Below are positions 42,990 to 50,113 of a stretch of DNA of 52,501 bases, one piece after another. This DNA comes from Oscillospiraceae bacterium (GTDB lineage Bacteria; Bacillota; Clostridia; Oscillospirales; Ruminococcaceae): the NCBI GenBank assembly GCA_022768545.1, contig JALELV010000063.1:1-52501 (forward strand), in the 5' to 3' direction. A model generated the notes under the pieces. It made no database searches, was not told where the DNA came from, and saw only the letters and a list, made by a program, of their open reading frames with translations. Position numbers and translations under genes: made by a program. Within the stretch, counting starts at the first letter, position 1. Each line of letters opens with the position of its first letter.

Positions 42990-43697
42990 TTACAACAAGC
43001 CGGAAAGCCCCAGCCAGGCCAAAAAATCGTCACATTCCACCCAATGCTCTCCCCCGGAGATGTCCCAGAGATAATGGGCGTCGGAATCGTGCAGGATCTT
43101 CATCCCCTCCAGCAGGGGGTGCTCCCGCCGCAGCTGATTCAGATGGGATGGATCCGCCACCTCGCAGAGGGAAAAACCCCATTCCGGCGCGAAGTACCCC
43201 AGGTTTGAGAGCACGCTGGTGGAGCTTTTGTCCACATGAGCGGGAAAGGCGACGCCGCCGAAACCGGCGACCAGGGAATGCACCTCCTCGATGCTGATGG
43301 AGGTGGCATTGAGGAGCAGCAGGGGCTCCTCCCCGGTCTCTTCGTCCAGGGCATTTAAGATGATCTGGCGGCCAAAGATGTCGGGCCGGTTTTCTATGGG
43401 GGGGAGGCGGTCATGGACATAGGCATCAAAGGCCATGGCGGGCCCGAGGGCGGGGAAAAGGCAGACCACATGCACCTCCTCGGAGGTGGTGAGCTCCATG
43501 CCGGGCAGCGCCAGCAGGGGCTTGTCCCGGGCGGCCTCCAAAAAAGCGGGGCAGTTTTTGCAGGAGTTGTGGTCGGTGAGCGCTGCCGCCTGCAGGCCGT
43601 TCAGCACAGCCATATTGAGGATGTTGTTGGGGGTCATGTCCCCATCTCCGCAGGGGGAGAGGGCGGAGTGCAGGTGCAGGTCATAGCGGTACTTCAC
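42990..43697 (-). CDS. PHP-domain phosphoesterase
   Basis: The 235-residue product has an intact PHP metal site: DLHLHSALSPCGDGDM near the start, LTDHNS, GMELTTSEEVHVV, FPAHVDK and DSDAH near the end. Relatives cleave histidinol phosphate, nucleotides (3',5'-bisphosphates) or oligonucleotides; the substrate here is unknown. Its place in a hydrogenase-linked cluster is repeated in other Clostridia and suggests a nucleotide signal linked to redox state. Confidence 0.88.
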   Translation of the reverse strand: MKYRYDLHLHSALSPCGDGDMTPNNILNMAVLNGLQAAALTDHNSCKNCPAFLEAARDKPLLALPGMELTTSEEVHVVCLFPALGPAMAFDAYVHDRLPPIENRPDIFGRQIILNALDEETGEEPLLLLNATSISIEEVHSLVAGFGGVAFPAHVDKSSTSVLSNLGYFAPEWGFSLCEVADPSHLNQLRREHPLLEGMKILHDSDAHYLWDISGGEHWVECDDFLAWLGLSGLL

Positions 43698-43715
43698 AAC
43701 AGGGCCCCTTTCTGG

Positions 43716-44066
43716 TTATTCTGCCCGGGCGCAGAGCAGCTCATGCACAGAGAGCGCGGTTTCAAACACGGGCTTTTCCGAGGCCAGCACCGCCACATCC
43801 TGGGCCAGGGCCTTTTCCCGGGCGGCGGCATCCAGGGCGGAGCCCTCCGCCAGAATGATGCAGGCGCAATCCGCCAGCACGGCCACGGCCACGGCGTTGA
43901 CATTTCCCATGACCGTCACCCAGGCACAGTCCGCCGGAGCGCGGCCCATGACAAAGCTGAGCAGGTCGCAGCAGTAGGCGCGGGTCACTTCCCGCTCTAA
44001 GCTCTCCTTGCCGGAGAGAATGGAAAGCCCGAGTTCCCGGGCGAGGACGGCAGGGGTGATCTTCAT
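43716..44066 (-). CDS. DRTGG-domain protein 2
   Basis: A 116-residue protein of the DRTGG type (MKITPAVLARELGLSILSGK, then VTRAYCCDLLSFVMGRAP and ILAEGSALDAAA). DRTGG domains occur in HPr kinase and phosphotransacetylase-type proteins and are thought to bind ligands. AAAGGAGC precedes the ATG at 44066. It is one of two related DRTGG genes in this cluster (the other at 45929-46282). Confidence 0.82.
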   Translation of the reverse strand: MKITPAVLARELGLSILSGKESLEREVTRAYCCDLLSFVMGRAPADCAWVTVMGNVNAVAVAVLADCACIILAEGSALDAAAREKALAQDVAVLASEKPVFETALSVHELLCARAE

Positions 44067-44091
44067 AGGAAGAGCTCCTTTCAAAAGAGGA

Positions 44092-45411
44092 TCATTGGCT
44101 TGACCCGTCGAAGGGGTCTTTAAACTGCTTGGGGATATGGTGCTCCAGCTGGGCGATGGAATCGGCAAGGTTTTTCATGCGGTCCCGCAGGAGGAACACG
44201 CAGTCGTCCGGGGAGGCATAGCCCCGTACCACGTCCTCCGCCAGAGCCTTGCAGCTGGGGGCGCCGCAGGCGCCGCAGTCCAGGCCTTTAAAGACGGAGG
44301 CGATGGTCTCGATCTCCGAGAGCTTTTCCATGGCCACGGAGACGTCCTCGTCCAGCTGCAGCACCGGCTCATACTGAATGTCGGAATCAAATTTCGCGTA
44401 GCGGGGGATGGCGTCCCCCACCCGGTTGCAGGAGACCGGCAGATATTTGCGGATGCGCTTGAGCTTTGCCTTGGCGATATAGGGGTTTTCCACCGTGAGC
44501 ACGCCCCCCACGCAGCCGCCGGAGCAGGCGTTGAGCTCGACAAAATCCAGATCTCCCAGTTTTTCGTCCTCCAGGTCTTCCAATACCTTGATGACATTCT
44601 CGATGCCGTCGGCGGCCAAATACCGGTCGTTTAAAAGAGCGGCGGCCTCCCCGCCGCTGGAGCCCCAGCCCAGCCCCATCCGGCCGGCGGAGGCAAGCTC
44701 CTGCGGCTCGTCGATCTCCTTCATAAAGTGCAGCATGGGGGGGTAGACGTCGCGGATGGCCACCACGCCGTCGATGTAGCTTTTTTTGGTGCCCAGGGGC
44801 ATTTTTACCGCCGTCACCTTGGCGGGGCAGGGGGAGATGAAGATGGTGCCGATGGCTTCGGCGGGAAGGCCCGTCTTTTCCATGGCGGCCTTCTTGGCCA
44901 TGCGGGCCGCGATCTCCACCGGGGGAAGCAGCGGGAGGATGTTTTCGATCAGGTCAGGAAAACGCACCCGGATGAGCCGGGTAACGGTGGGACAGGCGGA
45001 GCTGATGACTGGACGGGTGAGCAGCCCCTCGCTCATGAGCTTACGGGTGGCGTCCGAGACGATCTCCGCCGCCCGGGCTACCTCAAAGACCTCATCGAAA
45101 CCCATGGCAAGCAGGGCGTTGAGAACAAGATCGGGGTCGTCCAGGTTGTTGAACTGCCCGTACAGCGCGGGCGCGGGGAGGGCGACCCGGTACTGGTAAT
45201 GGTCCATGATAGAGAGAGGGTCAAAGATCGGCTTTTTGGCGTGGTGGGGGCAGACACGGATGCATTCTCCGCAGTCGATGCATCGGTCGGAAAGAATCTT
45301 GGCCTTTCCGTTTCGCACCCGGATCGCCTCCGTGGGACACCGCTTGATGCAGTTGATGCAGCCGCGGCAGAGGTCGCGATCCAGAGTAACGGAATGAAAA
45401 AACTGACTCAT
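44092..45411 (-). CDS. Sensory-type [FeFe]-hydrogenase-like protein
   Basis: The 439-residue protein has two N-terminal [4Fe-4S] ferredoxin motifs (CRGCINCIKRCP, CIDCGECIRVCP), an H-cluster domain and a C-terminal Fe-S domain (CGACGAPSC...C). The three H-cluster motifs are altered: SSACPTV for TSCCPxW, so the proton-relay cysteine is Ala; SPCPAK for MPCxxK; and ACSGGCVGG. Such proteins (group C/HydS or HfsB-like) are thought to sense H2 or redox state instead of turning over quickly. The usual PAS domain is absent. The start is taken at ATG 45411 with a weak GGAG. Confidence 0.85.
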   Translation of the reverse strand: MSQFFHSVTLDRDLCRGCINCIKRCPTEAIRVRNGKAKILSDRCIDCGECIRVCPHHAKKPIFDPLSIMDHYQYRVALPAPALYGQFNNLDDPDLVLNALLAMGFDEVFEVARAAEIVSDATRKLMSEGLLTRPVISSACPTVTRLIRVRFPDLIENILPLLPPVEIAARMAKKAAMEKTGLPAEAIGTIFISPCPAKVTAVKMPLGTKKSYIDGVVAIRDVYPPMLHFMKEIDEPQELASAGRMGLGWGSSGGEAAALLNDRYLAADGIENVIKVLEDLEDEKLGDLDFVELNACSGGCVGGVLTVENPYIAKAKLKRIRKYLPVSCNRVGDAIPRYAKFDSDIQYEPVLQLDEDVSVAMEKLSEIETIASVFKGLDCGACGAPSCKALAEDVVRGYASPDDCVFLLRDRMKNLADSIAQLEHHIPKQFKDPFDGSSQ

Positions 45412-45503
45412 AGCAACAATACTCCATTCCGCCGCTGACAAAATAGGCGCGCTTAAAGGCGCAGGATCGGTCAGCAGGCTGTCGGCCGGATCCCCGGCAG
45501 GGA

Positions 45504-45929
45504 TCAGTGACAGAGGACGGTCATGCGCACAATGGTACCTTGGCCCAGAGTGCTCTCCACCGTCATGTCATCGGTATATTTTTTCATGTTGGGCAGGCCC
45601 ATACCGGCCCCGAAGCCCAGAGAGCGGACATCGTCCGGGGCTGTGGACCAGCCTTCCTGCATGGCAAGTTCGATGTTCTCGATGCCGGGGCCGTGGTCGG
45701 TCAGCACCATGCGGATCTCGTCCGGAGAGATGTCTACGTCGATGACGCCCCCGTGGGCGTGGATGACCATGTTGATCTCGCCCTCGTACATGGCAATGGC
45801 AACCTTGCGGATGGCTTCCGGGTGGATGCCGATTTTTTTGAGCGCCTTTTTGACGCTGCTGGAGGCCTCTCCCGCACGGGTAAAATCATCCCCCGGGACA
45901 ATATACTGAAAATGGATGGTTTGCGGCAT
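45504..45929 (-). CDS. RsbW-like ATP-binding protein
   Basis: A 141-residue single GHKL ATPase domain (AMYEGEINMVIHAHGG as N box, VLTDHGPGIENIELA as G1, GFGAGMGLPNMKK as G2), like anti-sigma kinases of the RsbW/SpoIIAB type. It has no histidine-phosphotransfer domain, so it would phosphorylate a partner on Ser/Thr or act as a switch. The ATG overlaps the stop of the DRTGG gene (TAATG). A GTG four codons upstream is possible. The partner is unknown; no anti-anti-sigma (STAS) gene is in the window. Confidence 0.85.
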   Translation of the reverse strand: MPQTIHFQYIVPGDDFTRAGEASSSVKKALKKIGIHPEAIRKVAIAMYEGEINMVIHAHGGVIDVDISPDEIRMVLTDHGPGIENIELAMQEGWSTAPDDVRSLGFGAGMGLPNMKKYTDDMTVESTLGQGTIVRMTVLCH

Positions 45930-46282
45930 TATATGGTACACCCGCCTTTCAAGCCATTTTCATAGAGGAGGCCGCAGGCGGTAAACATGCGGTATGGGGT
46001 GCTCAGCACGGCGATGCCCCGCTCCCGCGCGAGTTCCACGATGGAGGGGTCCGGACGCTTGCCGCGGACAAAGACGATGCAGACCATATCCATCATCTCG
46101 GCGGTGCGCACCACCTGGGGGTTTACCAGCCCGGTGAGCAGTACCGACTGGTCCTTGACAAAGGCGAGGACGTCGCTCATCATGTCGCTGCCGCAGGCAG
46201 TATGCACTTCATTTTGAAGCAGTTCCTCATCGGCATTTAAAACCGCTGCCTTTAAAATTGCCTGGATGTCTCTTACGGTCAT
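45929..46282 (-). CDS. DRTGG-domain protein 1
   Basis: A 117-residue product (MTVRDIQAILKAAVLNADEE, then CGSDMMSDVLAFVKDQSVLL and a typical VVRTAEMMDMVCIVFVRGK). Its layout matches the DRTGG protein at 43716-44066. AGAGGA precedes the ATG at 46282; an earlier start is not supported. It is the first gene of the minus-strand sensor cluster and is read from the promoter at 46359-46388. Confidence 0.85.
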   Translation of the reverse strand: MTVRDIQAILKAAVLNADEELLQNEVHTACGSDMMSDVLAFVKDQSVLLTGLVNPQVVRTAEMMDMVCIVFVRGKRPDPSIVELARERGIAVLSTPYRMFTACGLLYENGLKGGCTI

Positions 46283-46358
46283 AATTCTCAATCCTCTCTG
46301 GAAGGGCGTTTTCATCGTCTGAAAATCGCAGATGATATACGGAGAAATGCTTTTACCT

Positions 46359-46388
46359 ATTATAGCATCTGCCTTTCGGCCGCCGCAA
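46359..46388 (-). promoter_or_regulatory. Promoter of the sensory-hydrogenase cluster
   Basis: TTGCGG and TATAAT with an 18-base spacer on the minus strand; the leader is about 70 bases. Confidence 0.65.
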
Positions 46389-46457
46389 CAACGGGGAGAA
46401 AACTTTCGGGACGCTTTTGGTTTTCTGGCACCCCGCACGAGAAAGAGAGAAATGTTT

Positions 46458-46472
46458 TGTGCAATTTGCACA
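46458..46472. promoter_or_regulatory. Perfect palindrome between the two hydrogenase units
   Basis: TGTGCAA-T-TTGCACA is an exact 7-1-7 inverted repeat, about 70 bases upstream of the minus-strand promoter and 150 bases upstream of the plus-strand -10 box. A half site TTGCACA recurs in the plus leader at about 46690-46696. A dimeric regulator is likely; it is not a standard Rex site. Confidence 0.5.
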
Positions 46473-46591
46473 TCGCGGAAAAGAGCCTTTCCAAAGAAAG
46501 GAGATGGAATAGGAAATTTGCATAATAGCAGCCAAGGAAAAGGGCAAATTTTAAAATATTTTACATAAAATTAAAAACGCGACTCGAATGT

Positions 46592-46623
46592 TTGTAGCTT
46601 TTTTTCACAATTTCTGATATAAT
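46592..46623 (+). promoter_or_regulatory. Promoter region of hydCBA with Rex-like half site
   Basis: TATAAT at 46618-46623 is a good -10 box; no clear -35 exists at 17 bases, which suggests an activator. TTGTAGCTTTTTTTCACAA (46592-46610) just upstream has one perfect half (TTCACAA) of the Rex operator consensus, but the other half is poor. Confidence 0.45.
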
Positions 46624-46629
46624 TTTAAC

Positions 46630-46874
46630 CGATCTGAACCCGGCTGAAGGTGTGGATTTTTGGGCGGCGGGCCCTGCTGTTTGGAAGTTTTGCACAATAG
46701 GCCGTGAACAGGGCCTTTTTGCGGAGCATGTTTTTTGCCTGTTTGAAATATGGGAAATGGAAAAGCGGATGAGACACCGCCTGGCAAAGGGCATGTCCGG
46801 AAAGCGCAGAGGGAGAGGACTCTTTGCGGATTTGAAATTTTTTGCCGCATTGCGGCAGGATGGAGGTTCATCGA
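46630..46874 (+). promoter_or_regulatory. Long structured leader of hydCBA
   Basis: Between the -10 box and the first gene lie about 245 bases without a convincing gene. GGCCCTG (46670-46676) pairs with CAGGGCC (46709-46715), followed by TTTTT, like a terminator. GCCGC-ATT-GCGGC (about 46843-46855) forms a hairpin directly before the GGAGG site of the first gene. The two could give transcriptional and translational control. Confidence 0.45.
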
Positions 46875-47372
46875 ATGGCTAACACGATTTCGTCCGTGCC
46901 CTTTCAGGGCACGAAGGAACAGGAGCAGGAGCTGCTGGAAGTTGTGAAAAGGCACAAAGGCCAGCAGGGCGCCTTGATGCCCATCATGCAGGAAGCCCAA
47001 GAAATCTACGGTTATCTTCCCATCGAGGTGCAGAAGATCATCGCCCATGAGCTGGAGATTTCCCTGGAAGAGGTTTACGGCGTGGCTACTTTCTACTCTC
47101 AGTTCTCGCTCAACCCAAAAGGTCAGTACAAGATCTCCGTGTGTCTGGGTACCGCCTGCTATGTTAAAGGCTCCGGCGATATCTTTGACAAACTGCAGGA
47201 ATCCCTGAACATCAAGGGTGGGGAGTGCACCCCGGACGGAAAGTTTTCTCTGGAGGCCTGCCGCTGCATCGGCGCCTGCGGCCTGGCTCCTGTCCTCACG
47301 GTAAATGATGATGTATACGGGCGCCTGGTGCCCGAGGATGTCCCCGGTATCCTGGCCAAATATATGGACTGA
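46875..47372 (+). CDS. hydC: NuoE-like hydrogenase subunit (HydC type)
   Basis: A 165-residue thioredoxin-fold [2Fe-2S] protein. Ligands are in CLGTACYVKG and CRCIGACG. Trimeric bifurcating hydrogenases contain such a subunit, which passes electrons between NADH-side and ferredoxin-side chains. GGAGG precedes the ATG at 46875; an open frame further up is leader. First gene of the operon; four bases before the next gene. Confidence 0.92.
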   Translation: MANTISSVPFQGTKEQEQELLEVVKRHKGQQGALMPIMQEAQEIYGYLPIEVQKIIAHELEISLEEVYGVATFYSQFSLNPKGQYKISVCLGTACYVKGSGDIFDKLQESLNIKGGECTPDGKFSLEACRCIGACGLAPVLTVNDDVYGRLVPEDVPGILAKYMD

Positions 47373-47376
47373 AACC

Positions 47377-47928
47377 ATGCAGGAATTGTCGCTTAACATT
47401 TTGGATATCGCCCAGAACTCCGTACGCGCCGGCGCCGATGTGATCGAGATCTCCGTGGAGGAGGATCATGCGCTGGACCGCCTGATCATTCAGATCAAAG
47501 ACAACGGCTGCGGAATGACGGAGGAGCAGGCGGCCCATGTGACCGACCCGTTTTTTACCACCCGCACCACCCGGAAGGTGGGGCTGGGGGTGCCGTTCTT
47601 TAAGATGGCGGCGGAGATGACCGGCGGCGATTTCTCCATCCGCTCCCGGGTGGGGGAGGGCACCGTGGTGCGGGCCTCTTTTGGCCTTTCCCATATCGAC
47701 CGCATGCCGCTGGGAGATATGGCGGACACCATGTGCTGCCTCATTGGATGCAGCCCCGAGATCGACTTTGTGTACAGACACAGGGTGGACGGCCGGTCCT
47801 TTACGGTGGAGACCCGGCAATTCAGAGAAGTTTTGGAAGGAGTTCCCCTGAATACCCCCCAGGTGATGCAGTTTGTCCGGGAGTATATCGGGGATCAGCT
47901 CGAAAATATCAGTGGAGGAAAAGCATGA
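47377..47928 (+). CDS. GHKL ATPase domain protein of the hydrogenase operon
   Basis: The 183-residue product has a histidine-kinase-type ATPase domain (LNILDIAQNSVRAGADVIEI, DNGCGMTEEQ as G1, TTRKVGLGVPFFK as G2), but no sensor or phosphorylated-histidine domain. A less conserved C-terminal part follows (about 110-183). It has no good ribosome site and is probably coupled to hydC. Genes of this kind sit at the same place in many clostridial hyd operons; the role is unknown. It may work with the RsbW-like protein across the divergent promoter. Confidence 0.85.
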   Translation: MQELSLNILDIAQNSVRAGADVIEISVEEDHALDRLIIQIKDNGCGMTEEQAAHVTDPFFTTRTTRKVGLGVPFFKMAAEMTGGDFSIRSRVGEGTVVRASFGLSHIDRMPLGDMADTMCCLIGCSPEIDFVYRHRVDGRSFTVETRQFREVLEGVPLNTPQVMQFVREYIGDQLENISGGKA

Positions 47929-48296
47929 AAAGTTTAGCAGAGCTTCAGGCACTTCGTGATTCCATGAAGGGCAGGATCGGCGTGCGGGATGACGCCGAGG
48001 GCAACATCAGAGTAGTAGTGGGCATGGCCACCTGCGGTATCGCAGCCGGTGCGCGCCCTGTTTTGACCGAGTTTACCAAAGAAGTGGAAAAGAGAAATCT
48101 GCACAACATCACCATCGCCCAGACCGGCTGCATCGGTATTTGCCAGTATGAGCCTGTGGTGGAGGTGTACGCCCCTGGGCAGGAGAAAGTCACCTATGTG
48201 AAGATGACCCCTGAAAAAGTATCTAAAATCGTCAACGAGCACCTTGTAAACGGCAACCCTGTTCTGGAGTTTACAATCGGCGCCAACGCGAAGTAA
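47925..48296 (+). CDS. Thioredoxin-like [2Fe-2S] ferredoxin
   Basis: A 123-residue protein with VGMATCGIAAGARPV and QTGCIGICQYEP, which hold three or four of the cysteines of a thioredoxin-fold [2Fe-2S] protein (one expected cysteine is not obvious). The ATG overlaps the stop before it (ATGA). It resembles the N-terminal domain of the HydB-type protein that follows and may be an extra electron carrier to the complex. Confidence 0.85.
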   Translation: MKSLAELQALRDSMKGRIGVRDDAEGNIRVVVGMATCGIAAGARPVLTEFTKEVEKRNLHNITIAQTGCIGICQYEPVVEVYAPGQEKVTYVKMTPEKVSKIVNEHLVNGNPVLEFTIGANAK

Positions 48297-48309
48297 GGAG
48301 GAAGGCAAC

Positions 48310-50097
48310 ATGTATCGTTCCCATGTGCTGGTCTGTGGTGGTACAGGCTGTACTTCATCCGGCAGCGAGCGCATCGTCGCCGCGCTGGAGAAGGAGATCA
48401 AGGCCTCCAACCTGGAGGAAGAGGTCAAGGTGATCAAAACCGGATGCTTCGGTCTTTGCGCGCTGGGCCCCATCATGATCATTTACCCGGAAGGTGCGTT
48501 CTACTCCATGGTCAAGGAGGAGGACATCCCCGAGATCGTCTCTGAGCACCTGGTCAAGGGCCGTATCGTCACTCGTCTGCTGTATCAGGAGACGGTTCAC
48601 GAGGATACCATCAAATCCCTCAACCATACGCAGTTTTACGCAAAGCAGCACCGCGTTGCCCTGCGCAACTGCGGCGTCATCAACCCCGAAGACATCAACG
48701 AATATATCGGTGTGGACGGCTATATGGCCCTGGGTAAGGTGCTGACCGAGATGACCCCTGAGGACGTCATCAAAAGCATCAGCGATTCCGGCCTGCGCGG
48801 ACGCGGCGGCGGCGGCTTCCCCACCGGAAGAAAATGGAGTTTTGCCGCGGCGCAGCCCAAGGGACAGAAATATGTCTGCTGCAACGCCGATGAAGGCGAC
48901 CCCGGTGCGTTTATGGACCGTTCCGTTCTGGAGGGCGACCCCCACGTGGTCATCGAGGCTATGGCCATTGCCGGCTACGCCATCGGCGCCGACCAGGGTT
49001 ATATCTATGTGCGTGCGGAATACCCCATTGCGGTAAAGCGCCTGCAGATTGCCATCGACCAGGCCCGGGAAAACGGCCTGCTGGGCAAAAACATCCTCGG
49101 CACCGGCTTTAACTTCGACCTGGAGCTCCGTTTGGGAGCCGGCGCCTTTGTATGCGGCGAGGAGACCGCTCTGATGACCTCCATCGAGGGCAAGCGCGGT
49201 GAGCCCCGTCCCCGTCCCCCCTTCCCGGCGGTAAAGGGCCTGTTCGGCAAGCCCACCGTTCTGAACAATGTGGAAACCTACGCCAACATCCCCCAGATCA
49301 TCCTGAAGGGCGCCGACTGGTTCGCCTCCATGGGCACCGAGAAGAGCAAAGGCACCAAGGTGTTTGCTCTGGGCGGAAAGATCCACAACACCGGCCTGGT
49401 GGAGGTGCCCATGGGCACCACCCTGCGCGAGATCATCGAGGAGATCGGCGGCGGCATCCCCAACGGCAAAAAGTTTAAGGCCGCTCAGACCGGAGGCCCC
49501 TCCGGCGGCTGTATTCCCGCGGAGCACCTGGATATCCCGATCGACTACGACAACCTGATCTCCATCGGCTCCACGATGGGGTCCGGCGGTCTGATCGTCA
49601 TGGACGAGGACACCTGTATGGTGGATATCGCCAAGTTCTTCCTGGAATTTACCGTGGACGAGAGCTGTGGAAAGTGCACCCCCTGCCGCATCGGCACCAA
49701 GCGGCTCTACGAGCTGCTGGATAAGATTACCAAGGGCAAGGCGACCATGGAGGATCTGGACAAGATGGAGGAGCTGTGCTACCACATCAAGGCCAACTCC
49801 CTGTGCGGCCTGGGCCAGACGGCCCCCAACCCCGTTCTCTCCACCCTTCATTTCTTCCGGGATGAGTACATAGCCCATATCGTGGATAAGAAGTGCCCGG
49901 CCGGCGTCTGCAAGGCCCTGCTGAGCTATGTCATCGACGAGAATAAGTGCAAAGGCTGTACTCTGTGCGCCAAGGTCTGCCCCGCCGGTGCGATCGAGGG
50001 CAGCGTAAAGGTGGCCCACAAGATCGACACCAAAAAGTGCCTGAAGTGCGGCGCCTGTATTGAGAAATGCCGCTTCGGCGCTATCATGAAGAAATAA
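48310..50097 (+). CDS. hydB: NuoF-like flavoprotein hydrogenase subunit (HydB type)
   Basis: The 595-residue subunit has an N-terminal thioredoxin-like [2Fe-2S] domain (C9, C14, C46, C50), the FMN/NADH site GRGGGGFPTG (164-173), an SLBB domain, a [4Fe-4S] site CGKCTPCRIG and a C-terminal ferredoxin (CKGCTLCAKVCP, CLKCGACIEKC). In HydABC it carries the FMN where electrons bifurcate between NAD and ferredoxin. GGAGG precedes the ATG. Confidence 0.95.
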   Translation: MYRSHVLVCGGTGCTSSGSERIVAALEKEIKASNLEEEVKVIKTGCFGLCALGPIMIIYPEGAFYSMVKEEDIPEIVSEHLVKGRIVTRLLYQETVHEDTIKSLNHTQFYAKQHRVALRNCGVINPEDINEYIGVDGYMALGKVLTEMTPEDVIKSISDSGLRGRGGGGFPTGRKWSFAAAQPKGQKYVCCNADEGDPGAFMDRSVLEGDPHVVIEAMAIAGYAIGADQGYIYVRAEYPIAVKRLQIAIDQARENGLLGKNILGTGFNFDLELRLGAGAFVCGEETALMTSIEGKRGEPRPRPPFPAVKGLFGKPTVLNNVETYANIPQIILKGADWFASMGTEKSKGTKVFALGGKIHNTGLVEVPMGTTLREIIEEIGGGIPNGKKFKAAQTGGPSGGCIPAEHLDIPIDYDNLISIGSTMGSGGLIVMDEDTCMVDIAKFFLEFTVDESCGKCTPCRIGTKRLYELLDKITKGKATMEDLDKMEELCYHIKANSLCGLGQTAPNPVLSTLHFFRDEYIAHIVDKKCPAGVCKALLSYVIDENKCKGCTLCAKVCPAGAIEGSVKVAHKIDTKKCLKCGACIEKCRFGAIMKK

Positions 50098-50113
50098 GAA
50101 GGAGTGTACCTGA

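Noticed and set aside
46592..46610. Full Rex operator before hydC
   Set aside because: Only one half (TTCACAA) fits, the other (TTGTAGC) does not, and total length is 19 instead of 18. Kept only as a half-site note.
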